The notes beneath the pieces are model-generated. The model was not told the DNA's origin and did no database searches. It worked only from the letters and a program-made list of their open reading frames with translations. From NCBI RefSeq assembly GCF_001417955.2, contig NZ_LKTM01000223.1, forward strand, positions 62,001-126,000: a stretch of DNA of 64,000 nt, read 5' to 3'. Below are positions 43,365 to 51,673 of the stretch, piece by piece. Position 1 is the first letter of the stretch. Each line of letters begins with the position of its first letter. This stretch comes from Mycobacterium gordonae (GTDB lineage Bacteria > Actinomycetota > Actinomycetes > Mycobacteriales > Mycobacteriaceae). The position numbers were made by a program, and so were the translations under genes.

Positions 43365-44989
43365 TGGCGCGTCTGTTCGCGCCCAGGGCGCTCGCGGGGA
43401 GGGTGCGCAACACCTGGCGGTCGTTGACGTCCATGGGCACCGCTTTGGTCCTGCTTTTCCTGCTCGCCCTCGGCGCGATTCCCGGAGCGCTGCTGCCGCA
43501 GCGCAGCCTCAACGCCGGCAAGGTCGAGGAGTACCTGCACACCCACCCGATGATCGGGCCGTGGCTCAACGAGCTGCAGGCCTTCGACGTCTTTTCCAGC
43601 TTCTGGTTCACCGCCATCTACGTGCTGCTGTTCGTGTCGCTGGTCGGCTGCCTGACCCCGCGGATCTTCGAACACGCCCGTAGCCTGCGGGCCCACCCGG
43701 TGGCCGCGCCGCGCAACCTGTCCAGGCTGCCCAAGCACGCCGAAGCCCGAGCGTTCGGTGATCCCGAGACCCTGGCCACGACCGTCACCGACCGGCTGCG
43801 GGGCTGGCGCACCAGCGTCAGGCGCAGCGGCGCAACCGTCGAGGTCTCCGGCGAGAAGGGGTACCTGCGCGAGTTCGGCAACCTGGTCTTCCACTTCTCG
43901 TTGCTCGGTCTGCTGGTCGCCGTCGCCGCCGGCAAGCTGTTCGGCTACGAGGGCAACGTGATCGTCATCGCCGACGGCGGCCCGGGATTCTGTTCGGCGT
44001 CGCCGGCGGCATTCGACTCGTTCCGCGCCGGCAACACCGTCGACGGCACCTCGTTGCACCCGATCTGCCTGCGGGTCAACAACTTCCAGGCCAACTACCT
44101 CCCGTCCGGGCAGGCCACCTCGTTCGCCGCCGACATCGCATACCAGGCCGGGGACGACCTGACGTCGAACACCTGGCGGCCCTACCGGCTCGAGGTCAAC
44201 CACCCGCTGCGCATCGGCGGCGACCGGGTCTACCTGCAGGGGCACGGTTACGCGCCCACCTTCACCGTGACGTTCCCCAACGGCCAGACCCGCACCTCGA
44301 CCGTGCAGTGGCGACCCGACAACCCGCAGACCCTGCTGTCCTCCGGCGTGGCGCGCATCGATCCGCCGGCTGGCAGCTACCCCACCGCCGAGGAGCGCCG
44401 GCAACACGAGATCGCCATCCAGGGACTGCTGGCGCCCACCGAACAGCTCGACGGCACGCTGTTGTCGTCGCGGTTCCCGGCGCTCAACGACCCGGCGGTG
44501 GCCATCGACATCTACCGGGGCGACACCGGCCTGGACACCGGACGGCCCCAGTCGCTGTTCAACCTGGACCCTCGCCTGATCGAACAGGGCCGGTTGACCA
44601 AGGAGAAGCGGGTCAATCTGCGCGTCGGTGACCAGGTGCGGATCGACCAGGGCCCCGCGGCCGGCACGACGGTCCGCTTCGACGGCGCCGTGCCGTTCGT
44701 CAACCTGCAGGTCTCGCACGACCCCGGACAGATCTGGGTACTGGTGTTCGCCATCTCGATGATGGCCGGGCTGTTGGTGTCGCTGCTGGTGCGCCGGCGC
44801 CGGGTGTGGGTTCGCCTGACGCCGGTCACCGGCACACCAGATACGGTTGACGTCGAATTGGGCGGTCTGGCGCGCACCGACAACTCCGGATGGGGTGACG
44901 AGTTCGAGCGGCTGACCGAGCGGTTGGTGGCCGGGTTCGGCGAAGTCCCAGCTGCCGAGCGAGCCGAAACGAAAGTGGACGTCACATGA
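43364..44989 (+). CDS. resB: Cytochrome c biogenesis protein ResB (Ccs1)
   Basis: 541-aa membrane protein of the ResB family, which with CcsA forms the haem export and ligation complex. Two N-terminal helices (about 25-45 and 78-95), a third near 180-200 and one near 455-475 enclose a large extracytoplasmic domain. Blocks seen are TALVLLFLLALGAIPGALLP, FWFTAIYVLLFVSLVGC and GNLVFHFSLLGLLVAVA. The ATG at 43364 was taken; the open frame extending upstream to 42497 is antisense-like noise over ccdA. It overlaps ccsA by 4 bp. It matches Rv0528. Confidence 0.92.
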   Translation: MARLFAPRALAGRVRNTWRSLTSMGTALVLLFLLALGAIPGALLPQRSLNAGKVEEYLHTHPMIGPWLNELQAFDVFSSFWFTAIYVLLFVSLVGCLTPRIFEHARSLRAHPVAAPRNLSRLPKHAEARAFGDPETLATTVTDRLRGWRTSVRRSGATVEVSGEKGYLREFGNLVFHFSLLGLLVAVAAGKLFGYEGNVIVIADGGPGFCSASPAAFDSFRAGNTVDGTSLHPICLRVNNFQANYLPSGQATSFAADIAYQAGDDLTSNTWRPYRLEVNHPLRIGGDRVYLQGHGYAPTFTVTFPNGQTRTSTVQWRPDNPQTLLSSGVARIDPPAGSYPTAEERRQHEIAIQGLLAPTEQLDGTLLSSRFPALNDPAVAIDIYRGDTGLDTGRPQSLFNLDPRLIEQGRLTKEKRVNLRVGDQVRIDQGPAAGTTVRFDGAVPFVNLQVSHDPGQIWVLVFAISMMAGLLVSLLVRRRRVWVRLTPVTGTPDTVDVELGGLARTDNSGWGDEFERLTERLVAGFGEVPAAERAETKVDVT

Positions 44990-45960
44990 ACACCCAGCAC
45001 ATCAACATCGGCCTGGCCCGGTACTCCGACTGGGCGTTCACGTCGGCCGTGGTGGCACTGGTCGTGGCGCTGCTGCTGCTGGCCTACGAACTCGCCTACG
45101 TCCGCGCCCGCAAGCTGGAACCGGTGGCCGTGGCCGCCGGGACGGTGACCACCGACAGCGCCGCGCCCGGGATCGTAGCCGAGACGCCGGGCCGGCCACT
45201 GGACGAACGTGTCGGTCGAGCCGGCCTGGCGGTGCTCTACCTCGGCATGGGACTGCTGTTCGCCTGCATCGTGCTGCGTGGGCTGGCCACCATGCGGGTG
45301 CCCTGGGGCAACATGTACGAGTTCATCAACCTGACCTGCATGTCCGGATTGATCGCCGGCGCTGTCGTGCTGCGCCGCCCGCAGTACCGGCCGTTGTGGG
45401 TGTTCCTGCTGCTGCCGATCCTGATCCTGCTGACCGTCTCCGGGCGGTGGCTCTACGCCAACGCCGCACCGGTGATGCCCGCCCTGCAGTCCTACTGGCT
45501 GCCGATCCACGTCTCGGTGGTCAGTCTCGGCTCGGGTGTGTTCATGGTCGCCGGCATCGCGAGCATCCTGTTCCTGCTGCGCACGTCGCGGTTCGGCGAC
45601 CCTGAAGCCGAAGGCAGACTCCCGCGGCTGGTACAGCGGTTCCCGGACGCCCAGACGCTGGACCGGATCGCCTACCGCACCACCATCTTCGCCTTCCCGG
45701 TGTTCGGATTCGGGGTCATCTTCGGGGCGATCTGGGCGGAGGAAGCGTGGGGCCGCTACTGGGGATGGGACCCCAAGGAAACGGTGTCCTTCATCGCATG
45801 GGTGGTGTACGCCGCGTACCTGCATGCCAGGTCAACCGCGGGTTGGCGGGATCGCAAGGCCGCCTGGATCAACGTCGTGGGATTCGTCGCCATGGTCTTC
45901 AACCTGTTCTTCGTTAACCTGGTGACGGTCGGCCTGCACTCCTACGCGGGCGTCGGCTGA
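44986..45960 (+). CDS. ccsA: Cytochrome c biogenesis protein CcsA (ResC)
   Basis: 324-aa, about eight-helix membrane protein of the CcmC/CcmF/CcsA haem-handling family. The tryptophan-rich WWD-type motif is WGRYWGWDPKE, with WGWDPKE at 259-265 binding haem on the outer side; conserved His residues lie in the flanking IHVSVVSLGSG and VGLHSYAG regions. With ResB it attaches haem to apocytochrome c. The ATG overlaps the resB stop (ATGA). It matches Rv0529 (ccsA), completing System II beside the TlpA-like protein and CcdA. Confidence 0.95.
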   Translation: MNTQHINIGLARYSDWAFTSAVVALVVALLLLAYELAYVRARKLEPVAVAAGTVTTDSAAPGIVAETPGRPLDERVGRAGLAVLYLGMGLLFACIVLRGLATMRVPWGNMYEFINLTCMSGLIAGAVVLRRPQYRPLWVFLLLPILILLTVSGRWLYANAAPVMPALQSYWLPIHVSVVSLGSGVFMVAGIASILFLLRTSRFGDPEAEGRLPRLVQRFPDAQTLDRIAYRTTIFAFPVFGFGVIFGAIWAEEAWGRYWGWDPKETVSFIAWVVYAAYLHARSTAGWRDRKAAWINVVGFVAMVFNLFFVNLVTVGLHSYAGVG

Positions 45961-45989
45961 CCCAGGGCCAGACAGGCGAGAGAGGGGGA

Positions 45990-47333
45990 GTGGGAGTGTC
46001 AGAGCATCCGACGCCGGGCGCGGGGGCGCCGCGGGTTCACCCGGGCAATGGAGAGAGCGCGGGCAGCCCCAACGTCAGTCCGGATCAGCCGACCGCAGAG
46101 TTCAAACCGGCCGCCGACCCCGTCGGCGAGGCACCGACCCGGGCGTTCAGCGGGTTCCGCACCGAACGGCGCAGCGCCGCCCCCGAGCCGGGCCCGGCGC
46201 CGTACCAGACCGCCGAGCTCGAGCGTCCGCAGTGGGACGCCGGCCCGACGACGGGGCCGGTCACCGGTGTCACGCGGGTGGACCCGACGGCCTACGGCGC
46301 CTACTACCCGGGTCCGCCGGAGAACGCCCAGACCGCCGGTACCCAGGAGGAGCGGCCCCAGTTCCGCCCGGAACCGCTACCGCATGCCCCCTACCCCGAA
46401 CTGTCCACGACAGTCCTGCTGCGACCGGTCAAGCCGCCGCCATCGGAGGGCTGGCGTCGCGCGCTCTACGTGATGTCGGGTCAGCTGATCAATCTCGGCG
46501 AGGGTCCCCGCGCCACCCGGCACAACAACCTGGTCGCCCAGATCAACCGGCCGCTGCGCGGCTGCTACCGGATCGCGGTGCTGTCGTTGAAGGGCGGCGT
46601 CGGCAAGACGACCATCACCGCGTCCCTGGGGTCCACCTTCGCGTCCGTGCGCGGCGACCGGGTGGTCGCGGTGGACGCCAACCCGGACCGCGGGACCCTG
46701 AGCCAGAAGGTTCCGCTGGAGACCCCGGCGACCGTGCGCCATCTGCTGCGCGACGCCGACAGCATCGACCGGTACAGCGACGTTCGCAGCTACACCTCGC
46801 AGAACGCGGACGGCCTGGAAATCCTGGCTTCCGAGAGTGACCCGGCCGTATCGGAGGCCTTCAACGGCGACGACTACACCAAGGCGATCGACATCCTCGA
46901 GCGGTTCTACGGTCTGGTGCTCACCGACTGCGGCACCGGCCTGCTCCATTCGACGATGTCGGCGGTCCTGGCGAAGTCCGATGTGCTGATCGTGGTCGCC
47001 TCGGGCTCCATCGACGGCGCCCGCAGTGCCTCGGCGACGCTGGACTGGCTGGAGGCCCACGGTTACGAGGACCTGGTGCGCAACTCCGTCGCGGTGATCA
47101 ACGCGGTGCGTTCCCGTTCCGGCAAGGTCGACATGGACAAGGTGATCGACCACTTCGCGCGGCGGTGCCGCGCGGTGCGGGTGGTCCCCTTCGATCCCCA
47201 CCTCGAGGAAGGCGCCGAAATCAGCCTGGACCGGTTGAAGCGGGATACCCGCGAGGCCGTCGCGGAGCTGGCTGCGGTAGTCGCCGACGGGTTCCCCGCC
47301 GACCAGCGGCGGTCCAACCCGAACTTCGTCTAG
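45990..47333 (+). CDS. MinD/ParA-like ATPase with Pro-rich N-terminus (Rv0530-like)
   Basis: 447-aa protein. Residues 1-150 are disordered and rich in Pro, Ala, Glu and Gly (with YGAYYPGPPE). The C-terminal ~260 residues are a SIMIBI ATPase: deviant Walker A KGGVGKTT (201-208), switch VVAVDANPDRGTLSQK and VLTDCGTGLLHSTM. The arrangement matches EspI-type proteins of ESX loci, but no ESX genes are nearby. It follows ccsA by 29 bp. Either GTG (45990 or 45996) could start it. A role in positioning or regulating membrane complexes is inferred. Confidence 0.9.
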   Translation: MGVSEHPTPGAGAPRVHPGNGESAGSPNVSPDQPTAEFKPAADPVGEAPTRAFSGFRTERRSAAPEPGPAPYQTAELERPQWDAGPTTGPVTGVTRVDPTAYGAYYPGPPENAQTAGTQEERPQFRPEPLPHAPYPELSTTVLLRPVKPPPSEGWRRALYVMSGQLINLGEGPRATRHNNLVAQINRPLRGCYRIAVLSLKGGVGKTTITASLGSTFASVRGDRVVAVDANPDRGTLSQKVPLETPATVRHLLRDADSIDRYSDVRSYTSQNADGLEILASESDPAVSEAFNGDDYTKAIDILERFYGLVLTDCGTGLLHSTMSAVLAKSDVLIVVASGSIDGARSASATLDWLEAHGYEDLVRNSVAVINAVRSRSGKVDMDKVIDHFARRCRAVRVVPFDPHLEEGAEISLDRLKRDTREAVAELAAVVADGFPADQRRSNPNFV

Positions 47334-47485
47334 CGCGGCTTGTTATCGCCCAATCGTCGCAAGAACTCCGGATCGTCGTCGGGCCCGATGACGCGGGTCT
47401 TCGGCGGGCTGGTCTGCGACCGCGCCGCGCGCCAGCCGAGATAGATCAACGTCCCCAGAACAAGGACGACGAGCAGGTAAAGCAC
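47330..47485 (-). CDS. Small single-pass membrane protein (Rv0530A-like)
   Basis: 51-aa protein missed by length filters. The GTG at 47485 follows AAAGGAGG, an optimal Shine-Dalgarno. An N-terminal helix (MLYLLVVLVLGTLIYLGW) is followed by Arg residues and a polar tail with RVIGPDDDPEFLRRLG. The layout matches the annotated M. tuberculosis Rv0530A in position and kind. Its 3' end overlaps the convergent MinD-like gene by 4 bp, and a TATATT -10 (minus strand, ~47508) precedes it. Function unknown. Confidence 0.85.
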   Translation of the reverse strand: MLYLLVVLVLGTLIYLGWRAARSQTSPPKTRVIGPDDDPEFLRRLGDNKPR

Positions 47486-47519
47486 TCGACACCTCCTTTG
47501 GGCAAATATACCCGCGCCG

Positions 47520-47525
47520 TAGGCT
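47520..47525 (+). promoter_or_regulatory. -10 element of the DUF4229 gene, leaderless
   Basis: TAGGCT, 6 nt before the GTG at 47532. It lies back-to-back with the TATATT element for the 51-aa protein, so this 46-bp gap holds two divergent promoters. Confidence 0.55.
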
Positions 47526-47531
47526 CAGGCT

Positions 47532-47873
47532 GTGCCAGAAGCGCCTAACGACAACACCGGTGACCGTTCCGCCGCCGGCCGCGGCGTCGTCGCAGTCCTG
47601 CTGTACGTGGCGGCCCGACTGCTGCTTTTCGTGGTTGTCACCGCCGGAATCTACGGGCTCGCGCGCCTGCTCGGCGTGGCTGACTTCCCGCTGTTCGTGG
47701 CCGCCCTCGGCGGCCTGATCATCTCCATGCCGCTGGGCATGTGGGTCTTCAGCCCGCTGCGGCGGCACGCGACCGCGACACTCGCGGCGGCCGGTGAGCG
47801 CCGGCGCCGCGAGCGGGAGCAGTTGCAGGCCCGGCTGCGCGGCGAGACCGTTGCTCCCGACGGGGACGATTAG
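47532..47873 (+). CDS. DUF4229-type two-helix membrane protein (Rv0531-like)
   Basis: 113-aa protein with a polar N-terminus, two transmembrane helices (about 20-42 and 50-72: VVAVLLYVAARLLLFVVVTA and LFVAALGGLIISMPLGMWV) and a cytosolic coiled-coil-like Arg/Glu-rich tail (ATLAAAGERRRREREQLQ). This matches actinobacterial DUF4229 proteins as remembered. It starts with a leaderless-type GTG and ends 3 bp before the convergent fabH. No function is established. Confidence 0.82.
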   Translation: MPEAPNDNTGDRSAAGRGVVAVLLYVAARLLLFVVVTAGIYGLARLLGVADFPLFVAALGGLIISMPLGMWVFSPLRRHATATLAAAGERRRREREQLQARLRGETVAPDGDD

Positions 47874-47876
47874 CGA

Positions 47877-48890
47877 TCAGTCGCTGTGCAGCGGCATCCG
47901 GACGACCTGCGCGGCGTACGTCAGGCCCGCGCCGTAGCCGATCAGCAGGGCCAGGTCGCCCGGTTTGGCCGCCCCGGTGTCCATGAGTTCGGCGATGGCG
48001 AGCGGGATGGAGGCCGCCGAGGTGTTGCCGGCATGCTCGATGTCGTTGGCGACGACGGTGTCCGGCCGCAACTGCAGGTTCTTCACCAGCAGGTCGTTGA
48101 TCCGGGTGTTGGCCTGGTGCGGCACGAAGACGTCGATCTGATCGGGCCCGACGCCGGCGGCCTCCAGTGCCCGACGGCCGACATCGCCCATTTTGAAGGC
48201 CGCCCAACGGAATACCGCAGGGCCCTCCAAACGCACAAACGGGCGCGGGCCACTGGGGTTCTGCGCGAACGTGATCCAGTCGATGTCCTGCCGGATCGCG
48301 CTGGACTGTTCGCCGTCGCTGCCTGCGATCGTCGGCCCTACGCCCTGAAACGGTGTCTCGCCGACCACCACCGCCGCGGCGCCGTCGGCGAAGATGAAAC
48401 AGTTGCCGCGGTCGTACATGTCGATCGTGGGGGACAGTTTCTCGGTGCCGACCACCAGCATCCTCCGGGCGCCACCGCCGCGGATCAGGTTGGTCGCCGT
48501 GCTCAGCGCGTAGCCGAACCCCGCGCACCCGGCCGAGATGTCAAAGCCGAGAACATCTTTGGCGCCGAGCGCCGCGGCGACCATCGGGGCGGCCGGCGGG
48601 GTCTGCAGGAAGTGGGTGTTGGTGGTGACGATCACGCCGTCGATGTCGGACGCCGACAGCGAGGCGTTCTTCAGGGCGCGCCGGCAGGCCTCGGCCGCCA
48701 TCGAAGCGGCGGACTCGTCATCGGCGGCGAACCGGCGCGTCTTGATTCCGGTGCGTGAGTAGATCCATTCGTCCGACGAGTCGATGTTCTGGCATATCTC
48801 GTCGTTGGTGACGACGCGCTCGGGACGGTATGCCCCGACACTGAGCAGGCCGACGTTCGTGGGGCCACTGACCGTGGCGATCTCCGTCAT
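47877..48890 (-). CDS. fabH: Beta-ketoacyl-ACP synthase III
   Basis: Condenses an acyl-CoA with malonyl-AcpM, in mycobacteria linking FAS-I products to FAS-II mycolate elongation. The catalytic triad is Cys122 in [13 protein letters not shown], His near 259 in [11 protein letters not shown] and Asn near 290 in [10 protein letters not shown]. At 337 aa it is family length and close to M. tuberculosis FabH (Rv0533c). The ATG at 48890 has a GGGAAGG purine stretch upstream. menA lies 60 bp upstream on the same strand. It belongs to the envelope-lipid theme with cmaA2 and the HadA-like protein. Confidence 0.96.
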   Translation of the reverse strand: MTEIATVSGPTNVGLLSVGAYRPERVVTNDEICQNIDSSDEWIYSRTGIKTRRFAADDESAASMAAEACRRALKNASLSASDIDGVIVTTNTHFLQTPPAAPMVAAALGAKDVLGFDISAGCAGFGYALSTATNLIRGGGARRMLVVGTEKLSPTIDMYDRGNCFIFADGAAAVVVGETPFQGVGPTIAGSDGEQSSAIRQDIDWITFAQNPSGPRPFVRLEGPAVFRWAAFKMGDVGRRALEAAGVGPDQIDVFVPHQANTRINDLLVKNLQLRPDTVVANDIEHAGNTSAASIPLAIAELMDTGAAKPGDLALLIGYGAGLTYAAQVVRMPLHSD

Positions 48891-48950
48891 GTACCGCGTC
48901 CTTCCCGCCGCCGCCGCACCTTCCCTTATGCCGCCGGGGCGTGATCGACT

Positions 48951-49832
48951 CTAGGCGTGCCCGCTGTACGCCAGCGCGGCGGCCACGGCAACCGACCACA
49001 CCACCATGGCCAGGCCGGTGTCACGCAGCACCGGGATCAACTCCCGGCCGCCGCGGCCGGACCGGACCGGGCGGTCGGCGCGCAGGGCCAGCGGCGCGGC
49101 CACCAGACCCGCAGCGCACCACGGGGTGGCAAGCATCAGCACCAGCGTCAGCAGACCAGGGACGACCAGCAGCGAGTGGTAGAGCACACGGGTGCGGCCG
49201 TCGCCCAGGCGCACCGCCAGCGTGATCTTGCCGGACTGGGTGTCGGTCGGGATGTCCCGAAGGTTGTTGGCCACCAGCACCGACGACGACAACGCCCCGA
49301 TACCCACCGCCAGCACCAGGCCCACCCAGTCGACCCGCAGAGCCTGCGTGTACTGCGTGCCCAGCACCGCGATCAGGCCGAAGAAGACGAACACTGCGAC
49401 CTCGCCCAGCCCCGAATAGCCGTACGGCCGCGACCCTCCGGTGTAGAGCCAGGCACCCAGCACCGAGACGGCGCCCACCGCGATCAACCACGGTGCGCTG
49501 ACCAGCGCCAGCGCCAGCCCGGCCACGCAACCGACGAACAGGCTCACCAGCGCCGCGGTCAGCACCGCCCGCGGGGCCGCGAGCCGCGAACCCACCAACC
49601 GCACCGGTCCGGCCCGCTCGTCGTCGGTGCCGCGGATGCCGTCGGAGTAGTCGTTGGCGTAGTTGACGCCGACGATGAACGACAGCGCCACGGCCAGCGC
49701 CAACAGCGCCTTCCACCACACCGCGCCGTGCAGCCATGCCGCGGCGCCGGTGCCCGCGATCACGGGGGCTACCGCGTTCGGCAGCGTGCGCGGGCGCGCT
49801 CCGGAGATCCACTGGGCAAAACTGGCCACCAC
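48951..49832 (-). CDS. menA: 1,4-dihydroxy-2-naphthoate polyprenyltransferase
   Basis: Integral membrane UbiA-family prenyltransferase joining a polyprenyl chain to dihydroxynaphthoate in menaquinone synthesis. About eight helices; the Asp-rich Mg2+-pyrophosphate motif is [16 protein letters not shown], and the second site lies around [14 protein letters not shown]. It is 293 aa. Two adjacent GTG codons (49832, 49829) can start it; the second stands 6 nt after a CAGGAT -10-like element. It is divergent from the phosphorylase gene across a very small gap. menE is encoded 9 kb further on. Confidence 0.94.
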   Translation of the reverse strand: MVASFAQWISGARPRTLPNAVAPVIAGTGAAAWLHGAVWWKALLALAVALSFIVGVNYANDYSDGIRGTDDERAGPVRLVGSRLAAPRAVLTAALVSLFVGCVAGLALALVSAPWLIAVGAVSVLGAWLYTGGSRPYGYSGLGEVAVFVFFGLIAVLGTQYTQALRVDWVGLVLAVGIGALSSSVLVANNLRDIPTDTQSGKITLAVRLGDGRTRVLYHSLLVVPGLLTLVLMLATPWCAAGLVAAPLALRADRPVRSGRGGRELIPVLRDTGLAMVVWSVAVAAALAYSGHA

Positions 49833-49850
49833 CGCATCCTGCCCTATGCA

Positions 49851-49856
49851 TAAGAT
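49851..49856 (+). promoter_or_regulatory. -10 element of the MTAP-like gene, leaderless
   Basis: TAAGAT followed by 7 nt and an in-frame GTG at 49864. The upstream ATG at 49846 would then lie inside the promoter and not be transcribed. Confidence 0.6.
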
Positions 49857-49863
49857 TGCGCGG

Positions 49864-50640
49864 GTGCTCGGAGTGATTGGCGGTACCGGCTTCTATACGT
49901 TCTTCGATTCAGACACCCGAACCGTCCAGCCGGACACCCCCTGGGGTGAACCCAGTGCACCGATCACGATCGGCGCCGTCGGCGGGCATGAGGTCGCCTT
50001 TCTGCCGCGCCACGGCGCCAAGCACGAGTACTCGGCGCACACCGTCCCGTACCGGGCGAACATGTGGGCGCTGCGTGCGCTGGGCGTTCGGCGGGTGTTC
50101 GCGCCCTGTGCGGTCGGCAGCCTGAATCCCCGGATCGAGCGGGGCGCGGTGGTGGTGCCCGACCAGCTCGTCGACCGCACCAGCGGCCGGGCGGACACCT
50201 ATTTCGACACCGGCGGTGTGCACACCAGCTTCGCCGACCCGTACTGTCCGACGCTGCGCACCGCGGTCACCGACCTGCCCGACGTGGTCGACGGCGGCAC
50301 CATGGTGGTGATCCAGGGTCCCCGCTTCTCCACCCGGGCGGAGAGTCAGTGGTTCGCCGCCGCCGGGTTCAGCCTGGTCAACATGACCGGATACCCGGAG
50401 GCTATCCTCGCCCGCGAACTCGAATTATGTTATGCAGCAATAGCTTTGATCACCGACGTGGATGCCGGGGTGGCGGTTGGTGAAGGCGTGAAGGGCGTCG
50501 ATGTGTTCGCTGAGTTCGGGCAGAACATCGAGATGTTCAAGCAACTGGTGCGCGCCGCGATCGGTCGCGTCGCGGCCGAGCGCACCTGCACACACTGCCT
50601 GCAGCACGCCGGGGTGCCGTTGCCTTTCGAGCTGCCATGA
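49864..50640 (+). CDS. 5'-methylthioadenosine phosphorylase / purine nucleoside phosphorylase
   Basis: 258-aa trimeric phosphorylase that cleaves methylthioadenosine (or purine nucleosides) with phosphate. [12 protein letters not shown] holds the phosphate-binding Gly-rich loop, [21 protein letters not shown] the next phosphate site, and [19 protein letters not shown] the base- and ribose-binding Met/Glu region. It matches Rv0535. The GTG at 49864 is chosen because TAAGAT lies 7 nt upstream; the ATG at 49846 (six codons longer) aligns with the M. tuberculosis annotation. The stop overlaps the epimerase start by 4 bp. Confidence 0.92.
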   Translation: MLGVIGGTGFYTFFDSDTRTVQPDTPWGEPSAPITIGAVGGHEVAFLPRHGAKHEYSAHTVPYRANMWALRALGVRRVFAPCAVGSLNPRIERGAVVVPDQLVDRTSGRADTYFDTGGVHTSFADPYCPTLRTAVTDLPDVVDGGTMVVIQGPRFSTRAESQWFAAAGFSLVNMTGYPEAILARELELCYAAIALITDVDAGVAVGEGVKGVDVFAEFGQNIEMFKQLVRAAIGRVAAERTCTHCLQHAGVPLPFELP

Positions 50641-51668
50641 GGGTGCTGCTGACCGGAGCGGCCGGATTCATCGGATCGCGGGTGGACGCTGCGCTGCGGG
50701 CCGCCGGTCATGAGGTGGTGGGCGCCGATGTGTTGCTGCCCGCCGCGCACGGTCCGGATGCCGTACTACCGGAGGGTTGTCGTCGGGTCGACGTCCGCGA
50801 TCCCGACGCCCTCGCCCCGCTATTGGCCGGGGTGGACGTGGTGTGTCACCAGGCCGCGATGGTGGGCGCCGGGGTGAACGCCGCCGATGCGCCCGAGTAC
50901 GGCGGCCACAACGATTACGGCACCACGGTATTGCTGGCGCAGATGTACGCCGCCGGAGTGTCGCGGCTGGTGCTGGCGTCGTCGATGGTGGTCTACGGGC
51001 AGGGTCGCTATGAGTGCGGTGAGCACGGACTGGTCGACCCGCAGCCACGGCGACGCAGCGACCTGGACGCCGGCAACTTCGAGCACCGCTGCCCGCGCTG
51101 CGGTGAACCGGTCGGCTGGCGGTTGGTGGACGAGGACGCCGCGCTGCGCCCTCGCAGCCTCTACGCGGCCAGCAAGACCGCGCAGGAGCACTACGCGCTG
51201 GCGTGGGCGGAGGCCACCGGCGGTTCGGTGGTCGCGCTGCGCTACCACAACGTGTACGGGCCGGGCATGCCGCGCGACACGCCCTATTCCGGGGTGGCGG
51301 CCATCTTCCGGTCGGCACTGGAAAAGGGTGAACCGCCGCGGGTCTTCGAAGACGGTGGGCAGATGCGTGACTTCGTGCACGTCGACGACATCGCCGCCGC
51401 CAACCTCGCCGCGATGGACACGGATCCGGGCGGGTTCACCGCGGCCAATGTCTGCTCCGGGCGCCCCATCGCGATCCGGGAGGTGGCCGACGCGCTGTGT
51501 CGCGCGCGGGGTGGTGACCTGTCGCCGGTCGTCACCGGGCAGTACCGCAGCGGGGACGTGCGACACATCGTCGCCGATCCCGCCCGAGCGGCCGAGATCC
51601 TCGGTTTCCGGGCGGCGGTGGAACCGATGGAGGGGTTGCGCGAGTTCGCGTTCGCTCCGTTGCGGTAG
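50637..51668 (+). CDS. NAD-dependent epimerase/dehydratase (GalE3-like)
   Basis: 343-aa extended SDR. Rossmann motif LLTGAAGFIGSRVDAALRA; catalytic YxxxK in SLYAASKTAQEHYALAW; LASSMVVYGQG holds the Ser. An insertion near 122-165 contains YECGEHG and HRCPRCGEPVGW, a CPRC-type knuckle resembling a zinc ribbon, which is not general in UDP-sugar epimerases. It matches Rv0536 (galE3). The ATG overlaps the phosphorylase stop (ATGA). Substrate probably a nucleotide sugar, unassigned. It ends 5 bp before the convergent membrane protein. Confidence 0.88.
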   Translation: MRVLLTGAAGFIGSRVDAALRAAGHEVVGADVLLPAAHGPDAVLPEGCRRVDVRDPDALAPLLAGVDVVCHQAAMVGAGVNAADAPEYGGHNDYGTTVLLAQMYAAGVSRLVLASSMVVYGQGRYECGEHGLVDPQPRRRSDLDAGNFEHRCPRCGEPVGWRLVDEDAALRPRSLYAASKTAQEHYALAWAEATGGSVVALRYHNVYGPGMPRDTPYSGVAAIFRSALEKGEPPRVFEDGGQMRDFVHVDDIAAANLAAMDTDPGGFTAANVCSGRPIAIREVADALCRARGGDLSPVVTGQYRSGDVRHIVADPARAAEILGFRAAVEPMEGLREFAFAPLR

Positions 51669-51673
51669 CCGGC

